Part shown: positions 8,750 through 18,500 of the stretch, piece after piece | How the letters are laid out: each line of letters opens with the position of its first letter | Numbering within the stretch: position 1 is the stretch's first letter | Origin: RYN-230 sp963768945 | GTDB taxonomy: Bacteria > Actinomycetota > Actinomycetes > Streptosporangiales > Streptosporangiaceae | DNA length: 64,000 nucleotides | Assembly: GCA_963768945.1 (NCBI GenBank) | Contig: CAVYJW010000008.1 | Location: forward strand, 558,001 to 622,000 | Direction: 5' to 3' | Position numbers and translations under genes: made by a program | Notes under the pieces: generated by a model | The model's input: only the letters and a program-made list of their open reading frames with translations | The model's database searches: none | Told to the model about the DNA's origin: nothing

Positions 8750-10228
8750 ATGGAAGTGGCACTCATCGGCGAAGGCACCTACCCGCACCAGTTCGGCGGG
8801 GTCAGCGTGTGGACCGATCAGCTCATCCGCGGGATGCCCGGTTACCAGTTCCAGGCCGTCGCACTGGTCGCGACCGGGAGCGAGCCCGTGCGGTGGGAGT
8901 TGCCGGAGAATGTCACCTCCGTCATCACCATGCCGTTGTGGGGGCCTGAGCCCGCCCGGCGCACGACGCGCAGCCAGGCGCAGTCCGCGCTCCGGCCACT
9001 GGGTGAGCTGGTGGATGTCCTGCTCTCCCCCCCGGCAGAGGCCCAGGACCGCTTCGAGCACGCGCTGCGCGAGCTGTTCGAGTTCGCCCAGCAGCACAGC
9101 CTGAGTGCCGGCCTGGGCTGCGAGGGGGCGGTGCGGCTGCTCAGCGAGGCCTGGCGGGAGCGCTCCTGCGAGCCGGGGACGCCCACACCCACGCTGCACG
9201 ACGCGGTCACGGCACTCCAGCTGCTCGATCATGCCCTTCGCCCGCTGTCGCACCCGCCGGTGCAAGCGGACCTCGCGCACGCGGTGACCAACGGGCTTGG
9301 GGTGCTGCCGGCGCTGGCCGCCAAGTGGCAGCACGGCACTCCGATGCTGCTCACCGAGCACGGCATGTACATGCGCGAGCAGTACATGCATGCTGGCCGG
9401 GTCCCGCAGCGATGGCCCGTGAAGGCGCTCCACCTGGCCTTCCTGCGCCGCCTGTGTACCGTCGGGTACCAGCGGTCGGAGTTGATCGCCCCGGGTAATG
9501 CCTACAACAAGCGCTGGGAGCAACGGCTCGGTGCGGACCCGGCTCGGATCCGCACCGTCTACAACGGGGTGCACCCGACTGACTTCCCCACTGTCGTCGG
9601 CGAGCCTGAGGTGCCGACAATCTCGTGGGCCGGGCGAATCGACCCGGTCAAGGACCTTGACACACTCCTGCAGGCGTTCGCGCAGATCAACCGGGAGATG
9701 CCGGGCGCGCGGCTGCGGATGTTCGGCTCGGCGCCGCCCGGCCAGGAGGACTACCTGGAACGCTGCAAGAAACTCGCCGCCGAGCTGGGCATCAGCGAGC
9801 TGGCGAGCTTCGAGGGCCGGGTAGACAACATCCGCGACGCCTACGCCGCCGGCCATGTCGTGGTGCTCTGCAGCATCACGGAAGGCTTCCCATACACCCT
9901 GATCGAGGCGATGACGTGCGGACGCGTGTGCGTGGCCACCGACGTCGGCGGGGTCACCGAGGCCCTCGCCGACACCGGCCTCGTGGTGCCACCGCGCAGC
10001 CCGCAACCTCTGGCGGAGGCCTGCCTCAGCCTGCTGCAGGACGACTACCGGCGCAGGAGCATGGGTACCGCAGCCCGGCAGCGCGCCCTGGAGTTCTTTA
10101 CCGTCGCCCGTTCGATCAGCTCTTACGAGGAGATATACGAATCCCTCGGATCCGGCTGCCTGCCTGAGCGCCCCCCGGCTGAGTGCGATGAGCCAGCAGA
10201 CCCGGTACCGCTGGGGGCGGCCGGATGA
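8750..10228 (+). CDS. pelF: PelF-type GT4 glycosyltransferase
   Basis: A 492-residue glycosyltransferase closely matching PelF. The N-terminal DUF3492-type segment is EGTYPHQFGGVSVWTDQLI (residues 8-26). The family signature LLTEHGMYMREQY lies near 201, and the donor-site motif ITEGFPYTLIEAM near 376. In Pel systems PelF is the cytosolic enzyme that polymerises UDP-linked N-acetylhexosamines. The start ATG 8750 follows a 96-base gap that has no strong ribosome site. The stop overlaps the next gene by ATGA, which in pel operons is where pelG sits. This gene is the main reason to call the locus Pel-like. Confidence 0.8.
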   Translation: MEVALIGEGTYPHQFGGVSVWTDQLIRGMPGYQFQAVALVATGSEPVRWELPENVTSVITMPLWGPEPARRTTRSQAQSALRPLGELVDVLLSPPAEAQDRFEHALRELFEFAQQHSLSAGLGCEGAVRLLSEAWRERSCEPGTPTPTLHDAVTALQLLDHALRPLSHPPVQADLAHAVTNGLGVLPALAAKWQHGTPMLLTEHGMYMREQYMHAGRVPQRWPVKALHLAFLRRLCTVGYQRSELIAPGNAYNKRWEQRLGADPARIRTVYNGVHPTDFPTVVGEPEVPTISWAGRIDPVKDLDTLLQAFAQINREMPGARLRMFGSAPPGQEDYLERCKKLAAELGISELASFEGRVDNIRDAYAAGHVVVLCSITEGFPYTLIEAMTCGRVCVATDVGGVTEALADTGLVVPPRSPQPLAEACLSLLQDDYRRRSMGTAARQRALEFFTVARSISSYEEIYESLGSGCLPERPPAECDEPADPVPLGAAG

Positions 10229-10446
10229 CCACCGGAATCGTGCTGGACCCGCCGTCTCCGCCCGCGCCTGCCGTGGCGGAGGCTGACACGCAGCCGTTCC
10301 CGGTGCTCGTCGTGCCCAAGCAGTCCCGTGCGCGCGGCCGGATGATCACCGGGATCGTGCAGGACGAGCCGTCCGCGCCCGCGCCTGCTGTGGCACATGC
10401 TGACCCGCAGCAGTGCGCAGTGCGCGTCGTGCCCAAGAAGTCGGGC
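10225..10446 (+). repeat. 117-nt in-frame tandem duplication at the 5' end of the PelG-position gene
   Basis: Unit 1 is 10225-10341 and unit 2 starts at 10342. Both encode (M)-x-TGIV-x-D-x-PS-x-PAPAVA-x-AD-x-Q and end in VVPK-x-S. A third, shorter echo (ADADTQQFEAA) follows near 10505. The unit is a multiple of three, so the frame is kept. Confidence 0.75.
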
Positions 10447-11904
10447 CACCGGGTGGCCGGCCTGCCACCGCCGCCCTGGCCGGCGCTGGCCAGGGGGCCG
10501 GCGGCGGCGGATGCTGATACGCAGCAATTCGAAGCCGCGCTCGGGCTGCCCTCCGTCGATGAGCTGTGCGCAGAACACGCGTCGGTGTGCGCGTCGGCCG
10601 TGGATCCGCTGGAGATCGCCAGCACACTGGAATTCGAAGGCATCAGCGACAACATCGCCGCGTCACGCTACGGCTTTGCCGACGTGTTCGCGCTCGCCGA
10701 GGAAATGTACCGGCGGGTCCCCCGGTGCGCGGCCGAACCGGAACCACCCCCCGATCCCTGGCGCCAGTTCAGCAAGTTGCGGCCCGCGTTGCACGGTTTG
10801 CTCTACGGGCTGCCGGCGGTGTGCTTCCCGGCCGCCGCCGGGCTGCTGGGCGGGCCGGGCGGGGTCAGCGCGCTGCTCATGTCGTTGCTCGTCTCGTGGT
10901 CGACGAGCCAGGCGCTGGCCTACCTGGGCTACCTGCGGCTGGGACGGACGGATATCGGTCAGGCCCAGCAGTTGCTGCGGGCCGGGCTCGCGGCCGGGCT
11001 CGCGATACTCGTGCTCGCCATGGCAAGTACCGCTCTAGTCTGGCACGCGCACCTCGGAGTGATCATGTTCGGCGTGGGCCAGGGAGCGTACATGCTGGGC
11101 GCCTGCGTGCTGCTGGTGCTCGGCTCTGAGCAACTGCTCTTTGCCGCCCTCGCTCCCGGGGTGCTGGGCAGTGCCGTGTTTATTCTGCTCGGCAGGCCGC
11201 CACAGCTGGAACACGAGGTCTGGGCCGCGCTGGCCCTCACCCCGCTGCTGGCCCTGGGGCTGGCGGTGATGCGCACCTGCCGTCCCCGCCCGCCAGCGTG
11301 CCGGCTGTTCGTGCCGGCTGAGTTGCGGAGCGCGTTGCCGACCGCCGCGTTCGGGCTGGTCGCCGCCGGGCTGCTGGCCTTCCCGGTCGTGGCGGGCGCG
11401 GGCAGCTCCGGACGGGTGAATACTGGCGCGCTGCTCGCCGCGCTCCCCTTGTCGCTCAGCATGGGCGCGGCCGAGTGGAGCCTGCTGTGGTACCGCCGGC
11501 GGATGCAGCGGGAGCTGCGCTCCAGCCCGAGCCTGAGCGAGTTCGGCGTCCGGTCCCGGCTGGTGCTGTCCGCCGCGCTGCTCCAGTACCTGGGTGGTGC
11601 CGTGGCGCTGACCGCCATCGCGGTCGCAATCGGCGTGGCGGCCGGCGTGGTGCATTCGAAGCAGGCCGTCCTGCCCGAACTGGCGGTATATCTGGCGCTG
11701 GGCGGGTCGATGTTCACCGCGCTGCTCTTGCAGGCCTTCGGTGACCGCGCTTTCGCGCTGGCTGCCGCCACTACCGCGCTGGCCATCGAAATCGCGTTCC
11801 GTCGCTTCGGCGTGATCTCACAGCTCGTGGCCTGCGCCGGCCTGCTCGCCGCGCTCAGCGACTACGCGGCCGCGGTTCTCGGGCGCGCGGTGCGGCATGC
11901 CTGA
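10225..11904 (+). CDS. Polytopic membrane protein in the PelG position, repeat-bearing N-terminus
   Basis: A 559-residue protein in two parts. Residues 1-185 are cytosolic and proline/alanine rich: a 39-residue unit (TGIV-DPP-PAPAVA-AD) is present twice and partly a third time, then comes DPLEIASTLEFEGISDNIAA and a helical FADVFALAEEMYRRVP. Residues 190-555 hold roughly ten to twelve hydrophobic helices. The gene is coupled to pelF by ATGA. In Pel operons the gene after pelF encodes PelG, a 12-helix exporter-like protein that forms the synthase complex with PelF. Sequence similarity to PelG could not be shown by eye, so the equivalence rests on topology and position. Another flippase-type polysaccharide exporter is the alternative. 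Confidence 0.6.
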   Translation: MTTGIVLDPPSPPAPAVAEADTQPFPVLVVPKQSRARGRMITGIVQDEPSAPAPAVAHADPQQCAVRVVPKKSGHRVAGLPPPPWPALARGPAAADADTQQFEAALGLPSVDELCAEHASVCASAVDPLEIASTLEFEGISDNIAASRYGFADVFALAEEMYRRVPRCAAEPEPPPDPWRQFSKLRPALHGLLYGLPAVCFPAAAGLLGGPGGVSALLMSLLVSWSTSQALAYLGYLRLGRTDIGQAQQLLRAGLAAGLAILVLAMASTALVWHAHLGVIMFGVGQGAYMLGACVLLVLGSEQLLFAALAPGVLGSAVFILLGRPPQLEHEVWAALALTPLLALGLAVMRTCRPRPPACRLFVPAELRSALPTAAFGLVAAGLLAFPVVAGAGSSGRVNTGALLAALPLSLSMGAAEWSLLWYRRRMQRELRSSPSLSEFGVRSRLVLSAALLQYLGGAVALTAIAVAIGVAAGVVHSKQAVLPELAVYLALGGSMFTALLLQAFGDRAFALAAATTALAIEIAFRRFGVISQLVACAGLLAALSDYAAAVLGRAVRHA

Positions 11905-11962
11905 TGACGGATCCAAGTAACCCGGTGAATCGTTGCCGGAACCCAAAAAGGAGGGACCTACA

Positions 11963-12958
11963 GTGACGGACGTCGTCGCAGTGACCGGGGCCGAAGGTTT
12001 CATCGGTTCCCATCTGGTGGAGCTGCTCGTGCAGCGCGGGCACCGGGTGCGGGCCATGGTGCTCTACAACATGTTCAGTTCGTCCGCATGGCTGGAAACG
12101 CTGGGCCCTGACGTCCTGGACCAGGTGGACGTGGTGTTCGGCGATGTGCGGGACCCCGCGTCCGCACGGGAGCTGGTGGAGGGCGCGGCAACCGTGTACC
12201 ACCTGGCCGCACTCGGATCGGTCCCGTACTCCTACAGCGCGCCACGGTCCTTCCTGGACACCAACACCATCGGTACCATGCACGTGCTCGAGGCGGTGCG
12301 CGCCTGCCGCACGCCCCGGCTCGTGCACACGTCCACCAGCGAGACCTATGGCACCGCGCGAACGGTGCCCATCTCCGAGTCGCACCCCCTGCAGGCGCAG
12401 TCGCCGTACGCGGCCTCCAAGGTCGCCGCCGACAAGCTGGTCGAGTCGTACTACCTCAGCTTCGGCGTGCCGGCGGTGACGCTGCGCCCGTTCAACACCT
12501 TCGGCCCGCGGCAGTCCACCCGCGCCGTGATCCCGCAGATCATCACCCAGCTCGCCGCTGGCTCGCGCCAGATCAAGCTGGGCGCGCTGGACCCGACGCG
12601 GGACTTCTGCTACGTCACCGACACCGCCCAGGCGTTCGTGGACCTCGGCGAGGCTCCCGCCTCGGCGGTACTCGGGGAACTGTTCAACTGCGGCCCCGGC
12701 GACGACATCGCGATCGGCAAGCTCGCCGAGGACATCGTCCGGTTCATGGGCGTCGAGGCCGACATCGTCGAGGACGCCCAGCGCCTGCGCCCCAAGGACT
12801 CGGAGGTGATGCGGCTGGTGTGCGACGCGTCGAAGCTCCGTGAGCGCACGGGCTGGCGGCCGCGCTTCACCAGGGACGAGGGCCTGCGCGAGACCATCAC
12901 GTGGTTCTGCAAGCCGGAGAACCTGGCTCGCTACAAGGCTAACGAGTACCACCAGTGA
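11963..12958 (+). CDS. NAD-dependent nucleotide-sugar 4,6-dehydratase, LegB-like
   Basis: A 331-residue extended SDR. The glycine motif GAEGFIGSHL lies at residues 9-18, STSETYG near 121 and the catalytic SPYAASK (Tyr and Lys) near 146. VRAMVLYNMFSS, RPFNTFGPRQSTRAVIP and TRDFCYV closely follow LegB-type UDP/GDP-GlcNAc 4,6-dehydratases rather than GalE. Such enzymes make a 4-keto-6-deoxy-N-acetylhexosamine. Start GTG 11963 has a strong AAAAAGGAGG site 8 bases upstream; the longer reading from TTG 11933 lacks one. The downstream SDR could reduce the 4-keto product. A simple epimerase role cannot be excluded. Confidence 0.8.
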   Translation: MTDVVAVTGAEGFIGSHLVELLVQRGHRVRAMVLYNMFSSSAWLETLGPDVLDQVDVVFGDVRDPASARELVEGAATVYHLAALGSVPYSYSAPRSFLDTNTIGTMHVLEAVRACRTPRLVHTSTSETYGTARTVPISESHPLQAQSPYAASKVAADKLVESYYLSFGVPAVTLRPFNTFGPRQSTRAVIPQIITQLAAGSRQIKLGALDPTRDFCYVTDTAQAFVDLGEAPASAVLGELFNCGPGDDIAIGKLAEDIVRFMGVEADIVEDAQRLRPKDSEVMRLVCDASKLRERTGWRPRFTRDEGLRETITWFCKPENLARYKANEYHQ

Positions 12959-12997
12959 GCCAGGCGACCACGTGCGTGGCGGGATGACGGTGACCCG

Positions 12998-13900
12998 ATG
13001 CGCCTTCTGATCATCGGTGCGAGCGGGTTCCTCGGCCGCCACGTATGGCGCCGGGCGGTGGCCGCAGGGCTGGAGGTCTGCACCGCGGGGCGGTCCGAGC
13101 TGCCCGCCTCACCCCGGCACCAGCTGGTGGACCTGGCCCGGGATGACCCGGATGGCCTGGCCGCGATGGTCGCCGCGGCGGCCCCCGACGTGGTGGTGAA
13201 CTGCGCGGGGGCCACCGCCGGCGACCCGGACGTGCTGGCGGCAGTAAACGTCACCGGCACCTATGCGCTGGCCAGGGCGTTGCTCCTCGCGGGCCAGCCG
13301 TCCCGGCTTGTGCACCTGGGCTCGGCTGCCGAATATGGGTACAGCGAGCCTGGTGTTCCGGTCACCGAGTCGGCGCCGCCCCGGCCCGCTGGTTTGTACG
13401 GGGCGACCAAGCTGGCCGGCACGCGGCTGGTGCAGCTCGCCGCGGCGGCCGGTCTGCACGCCGTGGTGCTGCGCGTTTTCAATCCAGTGGGCCCGGGGGC
13501 ACCGGAAGAGAGCCTGCCCGGCCGGCTGGCCGCCGAGCTGCGCCGGGCACTGGCCAGCGGCGCCGAGGTGCGGCTCGGCTCGCTGGACGCGGTACGGGAC
13601 TTCGTCGACGCACGCGACGTGGCCGATGCGGTGATCGCCGCGGCAGCCGGACCTGTGCCGCCTCACCCGGTAGTGAACATCGGCAGCGGGCGGGGGGTGC
13701 CGGTGCGCGCACTGGCTAAGGAGCTCCTCATGATCAGCGGGTGCACCGCCGCCATTCGCGAGGACGCTCCCGGCTCTTCCCGCTCGGCCGGGCTCATGTG
13801 GCAGCAGGCCGACATCACGCGCGCCACCGCGGACCTGGGCTGGCAGCCTCAGGTCGACCTGGCGACCTCGCTGAGCGACTTGTGGGAGGCAACTCGGTGA
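12998..13900 (+). CDS. NAD(P)-dependent SDR, probable 4-ketosugar reductase/epimerase
   Basis: A 300-residue extended SDR with GASGFLGRH at residues 7-15, a conserved HLGSAAEYG strand near 105 and the catalytic pair in GLYGATK (Tyr about 134, Lys about 138). VRDFVDARDVADAV near 200 is typical of GDP-6-deoxymannose reductase and dTDP-sugar reductase relatives. It follows the LegB-like dehydratase by 39 bases and is coupled to the next gene by GTGA. Together the two would yield an activated 6-deoxy-HexNAc. The product stereochemistry cannot be read from sequence. Confidence 0.75.
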   Translation: MRLLIIGASGFLGRHVWRRAVAAGLEVCTAGRSELPASPRHQLVDLARDDPDGLAAMVAAAAPDVVVNCAGATAGDPDVLAAVNVTGTYALARALLLAGQPSRLVHLGSAAEYGYSEPGVPVTESAPPRPAGLYGATKLAGTRLVQLAAAAGLHAVVLRVFNPVGPGAPEESLPGRLAAELRRALASGAEVRLGSLDAVRDFVDARDVADAVIAAAAGPVPPHPVVNIGSGRGVPVRALAKELLMISGCTAAIREDAPGSSRSAGLMWQQADITRATADLGWQPQVDLATSLSDLWEATR

Positions 13901-14610
13901 CTGCACCTGTCACTGGCGGCACGCGGCTGGCTGTACCGCGGCTGCTGGTACCCGCCTATTTCCATCCGGCCGTGCGCCCCGATGACTGGGCGGTGCTGGC
14001 CGCACGGGCCGCGCAGGTCCGGCTGGTCATCCTCAACCTGGCCAACGGGCCGGGTACCCGGCCCGACGAGGCGTGCCTTCCCGCACTGGAACGTCTGCGC
14101 GCGGCCGGGGTGGGCGTGATCGGCTACGTGGACACCAACTATGGCCGGCGTCCCCGCCGCGATGCGATGGTCGAGTTCGGCCGCTACCTGGACTGGTACG
14201 GGGTGTCGGGCGTTCTCTTCGATCAGGTGGCTGCCGCCGCGGAGCTCGTCAGCCATTTCGCCGCGCTGGCGCGTGGCGTCCGCTCCATGGGCGCACGGGT
14301 GGTCGTGTTCAATCACGGCATGTACCCGCCTGAGGCGTACGCGGATCACGCCGACGTGCTGGGCACGTTCGAGGGCCCCTGGAGTTCCTACCGTGACGTT
14401 GCCCTGCCAGGCTGGGCACGCTCGTGGCCGGCGGACCACTTCTACCACGTCGTGCACTCGGTACCACGCCAGCACCTTGGGGACACCTACGAGCTCGCCT
14501 CACGGCGCCGGGCAGGCTGCGCGTACGTCACGGACCGCAGCGGGGGTAATCCGTATGATCAGCTGCCGGCTGACTGGCCTGACCCAGGTGGGCTGAATCG
14601 AGGGACCTGA
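13897..14610 (+). CDS. Spherulin-4 family glycoside hydrolase-like protein, no export signal
   Basis: A 237-residue TIM-barrel protein of the spherulin-4 family, to which the hydrolases Sph3 (GH135) and Ega3 (GH114) are related. Signature blocks: LLVPAYFHP, LVILNLANGPG, VIGYVDTNYGRRP, LDWYGVSGVLFDQV, FNHGMYPPEAY and TFEGPW. The Asp, Asn and Glu thought to be catalytic in Sph3 are kept (about residues 109, 139 and 159), although the usual DE pair reads DQ here. No signal peptide is seen. Start GTG 13897 has GGGAGG upstream and overlaps the SDR stop. It may trim or proof-read polymer, or be a non-catalytic relative. Confidence 0.75.
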   Translation: MTAPVTGGTRLAVPRLLVPAYFHPAVRPDDWAVLAARAAQVRLVILNLANGPGTRPDEACLPALERLRAAGVGVIGYVDTNYGRRPRRDAMVEFGRYLDWYGVSGVLFDQVAAAAELVSHFAALARGVRSMGARVVVFNHGMYPPEAYADHADVLGTFEGPWSSYRDVALPGWARSWPADHFYHVVHSVPRQHLGDTYELASRRRAGCAYVTDRSGGNPYDQLPADWPDPGGLNRGT

Positions 14611-14616
14611 TCAGTC

Positions 14617-15465
14617 ATGCATACTCACCATGGGGCAAGAATGTCAGCAACGGGCGGCCGGAGTTCTCAGCGGCTTTCCCTGGCCTGGGCCAGGAGGCCC
14701 CGTACGCTTATCGTGCTGGCGGTTGTCCTGCTGGTCGCGGCGGCCGTGTCGGTGAAGCTGACGTCGCAGGCCGGCGCTCGCTGCCAGGCACTCTTTCTTC
14801 CGGCCTACTTCTACCCAGGACCCGAGTGGACGCGGGCTGACGACAGCAGGCCTGGACCGGGCAACCTGATCCTCGATATCACGAGCACCGGCGCTGGCAG
14901 CTCGCCAAGCGGCGTCTTCCAGGCGGCCGTCGGGCAGGCGCGGGCCAGCGGGATCACTGTTCTTGGCTACTCCAGCACGTCGTACGGCCGGCGCTCGCTG
15001 GCGCAGGTCGAGGCCGACATCCGGAACTACAAGGCGTGGTACGGCGTGACCAGCATCTTCCTCGACGAGGTGCCCGTCACCGGCAGCCAGGTACCCTATT
15101 ACCGCGAATTGGTCAGCTACATCCACCGCGTTAATCCAGGCTCGGCGGTATGGCTAAACGCGGGCACGTACCCTGACCAGCGCTACATGTCTCTCGGCGC
15201 CGTGGTAATGGTCTTTGAGGGGCCGTACGCCAGCTACCTCAATACCCCAGTACCCAAATGGGCTGACAATTATCCTGCAGCCATGTTCGCGAACGCGATT
15301 TATGACGCTCCCGGCTCGAAGCTGGCCAATGCTCAAAGGCTGGCCGCGAGCCGGCACGTTGGCCACGTGTATGTGACCGACCGCTCGGGGTCGAATCCGT
15401 ACGGTTCGCTGCCTAGCTATTGGTCAAGGGAGGCTTCCGGCGTTTCACCAGGGTGCGGTGGCTAA
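14617..15465 (+). CDS. Membrane-anchored spherulin-4 family glycoside hydrolase-like protein
   Basis: A 282-residue paralogue of the preceding gene. One transmembrane segment lies at about residues 29-46 (TLIVLAVVLLVAAAVSV), which places the barrel outside the cell. Domain blocks: LFLPAYFYPGPEW, NLILDITSTGAG, VLGYSSTSYGRRS, YKAWYGVTSIFLDEV, WLNAGTYPDQRY and VFEGPYASYL, with the Asp, Asn and Glu all present and the usual DE pair intact. Start ATG 14617 was chosen for AGGGA upstream; ATG 14641 is a reasonable alternative and leaves the anchor intact. It is the last + strand gene before a hairpin. Likely role: cutting the exported galactosamine- or hexosamine-rich polymer, by analogy with Sph3 and Ega3. 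Confidence 0.75.
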   Translation: MHTHHGARMSATGGRSSQRLSLAWARRPRTLIVLAVVLLVAAAVSVKLTSQAGARCQALFLPAYFYPGPEWTRADDSRPGPGNLILDITSTGAGSSPSGVFQAAVGQARASGITVLGYSSTSYGRRSLAQVEADIRNYKAWYGVTSIFLDEVPVTGSQVPYYRELVSYIHRVNPGSAVWLNAGTYPDQRYMSLGAVVMVFEGPYASYLNTPVPKWADNYPAAMFANAIYDAPGSKLANAQRLAASRHVGHVYVTDRSGSNPYGSLPSYWSREASGVSPGCGG

Positions 15466-15484
15466 CGGGTTAGTTACCGTTAGC
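15461..15484. terminator. Hairpin between convergent genes, putative bidirectional terminator
   Basis: A perfect 8-bp stem GCTAACGG/CCGTTAGC encloses an 8-base loop and includes the stop codon of the upstream gene. No T-run follows, as is common in actinobacteria. It sits between converging transcripts, so termination in both directions is plausible. Confidence 0.5.
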
Positions 15485-15535
15485 TAACGCGCTGCTTCCG
15501 CACCTGGGTGAGCGGCAGCGCCGGCTGGCGGAGCA

Positions 15536-18500
15536 TTACCCGCCACCGAGGTCCTCCAGCGCATCTCGCGCCTCAGCCCGTCCTGCCTGAGCGGCCTTGG
15601 TGTACCAGGTGCGGGCCTCGGCCAGGTCCGGCGGATCCAGCAGGGTGGCCAGCAGCACCCCCAGGTTGTACTGGGCGCCAGAGTGCCCTGCTTCGGCGGC
15701 CTTGGTCCACCAGGTGCGGGCCTCGGCCAGGTCCGGCGGATCCAGCCGGGTGGCCAGCAGCCCTCCCAGGTTGTTCTGGGCGCTGACGTGCCCTGCTTCG
15801 GCGGCCTTGGTGTACCAGGTGCGGGCCTCGGCCAGGTCCGGCGGATCCAGCCGGGCGGCTAGCAGCACCCCCAGGTTGTACTGGGCGCCGGGGTGCCCGG
15901 CGCGAGCCGCCTGCGTGTACCAGGTACGCGCCTCGGCCAGGTCCGCCGGATCATGCAGGGTGGCCAGCAGCACCCCCAGGTTGTACTGGGCGATCGTGTG
16001 GCCCGCTTGGGCCGCCTGCGTGTACCAGGTACGCGCCTCGGCCAGGTCCGGTGGATCCAGCCGGTCGGTCAGCAGCACCCCGAGGTTGTACTGGGCAGCG
16101 GTGTGGCCCGCTTGGGCCGCCTGCGTGTACCAGGTACGCGCCCCGGCCAGGTCCGGTGGATCCAGCCGGTCGGTCAGCAGCAGCCCCAGGTTGTACTGGG
16201 CACTGGTGTGACCCGCTTCAGCGGCCTTGGTGTACCAGGTCCGGGCGGCGGCCATGTCCGGTGGATCCAGCCGGTCGGCCAGCAGCAGCCCCAGGTTGTA
16301 CTGGGCACTGGTGTGACCCGCTTCAGCGGCCTTGGTGTACCAGGTCCGGGCGGCGGCCAGGTCCGGCGGATCCAGCCGGTCGGCCAGCAGCACCCCCAGG
16401 TTGTACTGGGCGGCGGTGTGGCCCGCTTCGGCCGCCCGCGTGTACCAGGTACGCGCGTCGGCCAGGTCCGGCGGATCCAGCCGGTCGGCCAGCAGCACCC
16501 CGAGGTCGTACTGGGCGGCGGTGTGGCCCGCTTCGGCCGCCATGGTGTACCAGCTGCGGGCGGCGGCCAGGTCCGGCGGATCCAGCCGGTCGGCCAGCAG
16601 CACCCCCAGGTCGTACTGGGCGCCCGGGTGCCCGTCGTCGGCCGCCTTGGCGTACCAGGTGAGTGCGGCGGCCATTTCCGGCGGATTCAGCCGGTCGGCC
16701 AGCAGCACCCCCAGGTTGTACTGGGCGGCGGCGCTCCCGGCCTCGGCGGCGCGGTGGCTCGCCAGGATGGCGACTGGGATATTCGCGCGGGCCAGAGCGG
16801 CGAAGCTCATGGCGAACGCATCCTCATTGGTGGCGCGTTCCAGCAGGCTCAGCCAGGTATTTTCGGCTATTGGCCGGACGTGCCCGCTCTGGCCGTCGTC
16901 GGCGGCCACCAGGTAGTCGAACGGCTGGTATCCGCAGGATCCATCCGGCAGCGGCACTGTGCGGAGCAACGCAACCTGCCCTCCCCCGGTACCTGCCTTA
17001 CAGGCCTGGGTGAGCGCTTCACTGAAGTCGTCGTCGCTCTGGTCCAGGTCGGGCCGATCTTCCTCAAGGGCGCCGCGGGCGAGAGCGAGCAGATCAGGCT
17101 CCGGCATCGGCCGCGCCAGCCCGCAGCGTGCCCAGTCGACACAGATCCGGACCAGGAAGTGCAAGGGGGGATCGTCGGCTGCCGCGTCGTAGTAGAGGCG
17201 CAGCAGCTCCGGTGCGCCCGCCAGTACCTCGGCCAGGCCCTCCGGCCGGGAGCCGAGCTGCGGATATGCCGCGACAGCCGCGGCCTGCTCGCCAGGATCC
17301 TCGCAGGTACTGGCGAGCTCGATCGAGGTGAAATTGTCGAGCGCCATCCGCACGTCCCCGGTCAGCTGCCCGTCGCGGAGGAGTCGCTGCCGCTGATCGG
17401 AGCGGAGGGAGGCGAGCAGGAGGGTCGGTCCCGGCCGGTCGAGCAGGCGGGCAATCATGGCCGACGACAGCTCCCCGGCCAGCGGCAGGAACCGGTCCAG
17501 CTCATCGAGCCAGATCACCAGTGGATCGGCGCTACTGAACCCGGGATGACCAGACAGCTGATCCAGTGACTTGGGCCCGGGGGAAGCCAACAGGGCGCTG
17601 CCCCAGGTACTGTGCTGGCGGATCACCTCGAAGGCCGTGCGGGTCTTGCCGACCTTCGACGGGCCGACCAGGACGACTTGCGCGCGGGGGCCCAACGCGG
17701 CGGCCAGCGGCTCATCCTTGACCCGGGGAACATACTCATCGCGCTGCCCATAGGTATCGGCGTCGCCGAAATCGGAGGGAGTGCTGCCAAGCGCGTACGG
17801 ATTGAGCTCGCTGACCCGCAACAGGCGGCCTTGAGCCGGTTCTTCGACCAGCTCGACCACCGGCGGGCCGCCGACCAGCGGCAGCGTGCCCACGGGCGGC
17901 AGGCCGAGGGCCGCGGCCACCGCCGCAGAGTCCGCGTCATCGCTGCCGGGCGATGACGCCAACCGCTCCACGGGAAGGATCCTCATCGCTGAGCCACCCT
18001 GCCGGGGATGGTGATCGACGACCACTCCCAGGGCGATTCCCTGCCCGAACACCAGCGCTCCGGAAAGGCCGCCCCAGGGCGACTTCTCGGCCAGATCCTC
18101 GGTGGTTACGCTACCCGGAATGGCGACATGGTGCAGCAAGGGGTCGCGCATCACCAGAAACCCGGGGCCGGGATCTGCGGTCGTCCGGATAGTGCCGTGC
18201 AACTCAGAAGCGTTGCGCTCCTGATCCTCAGGGCTAACCTGCCACAGCGGGAAGCCGATGGCCTGGCAGTAGGGCAATTCCCCGGAAAGGCGGTCCACCC
18301 GCCCGAACCGGGGCGGATCCGAGACGACCGGCACGGCCCACGGCGGGTCCTCCACAGCGAGCACGGCCACATCCAGTTCCGACTGGGCGGCGAGGAGCGT
18401 CGCGGTCGCCTCGGGACCACCCGAGCGGCACGCCACCTGCAGTCTCGTCGCGGGCAGGCCGGTTTTCTTATCCATCGCGCAGTGCGACGCGGTGAGAACC

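Noticed and set aside
6419..10006. A 1195-residue open frame on the minus strand opposite the Agd3-like and PelF genes.
   Set aside because: Composition is Arg/Gly/His rich with no domain, and the plus strand has clear families with coupled starts. It is a GC-rich shadow frame.
15560..16740. The regular 105-nt array considered as a CRISPR array.
   Set aside because: Units are contiguous and coding, with no unique spacers between repeats and no cas genes nearby.
15893..17569. A 558-residue plus-strand frame opposite the Sel1 repeats.
   Set aside because: It is a mirror of the repeat array and has no recognisable fold; the minus strand shows protease, NTPase and Sel1 motifs.
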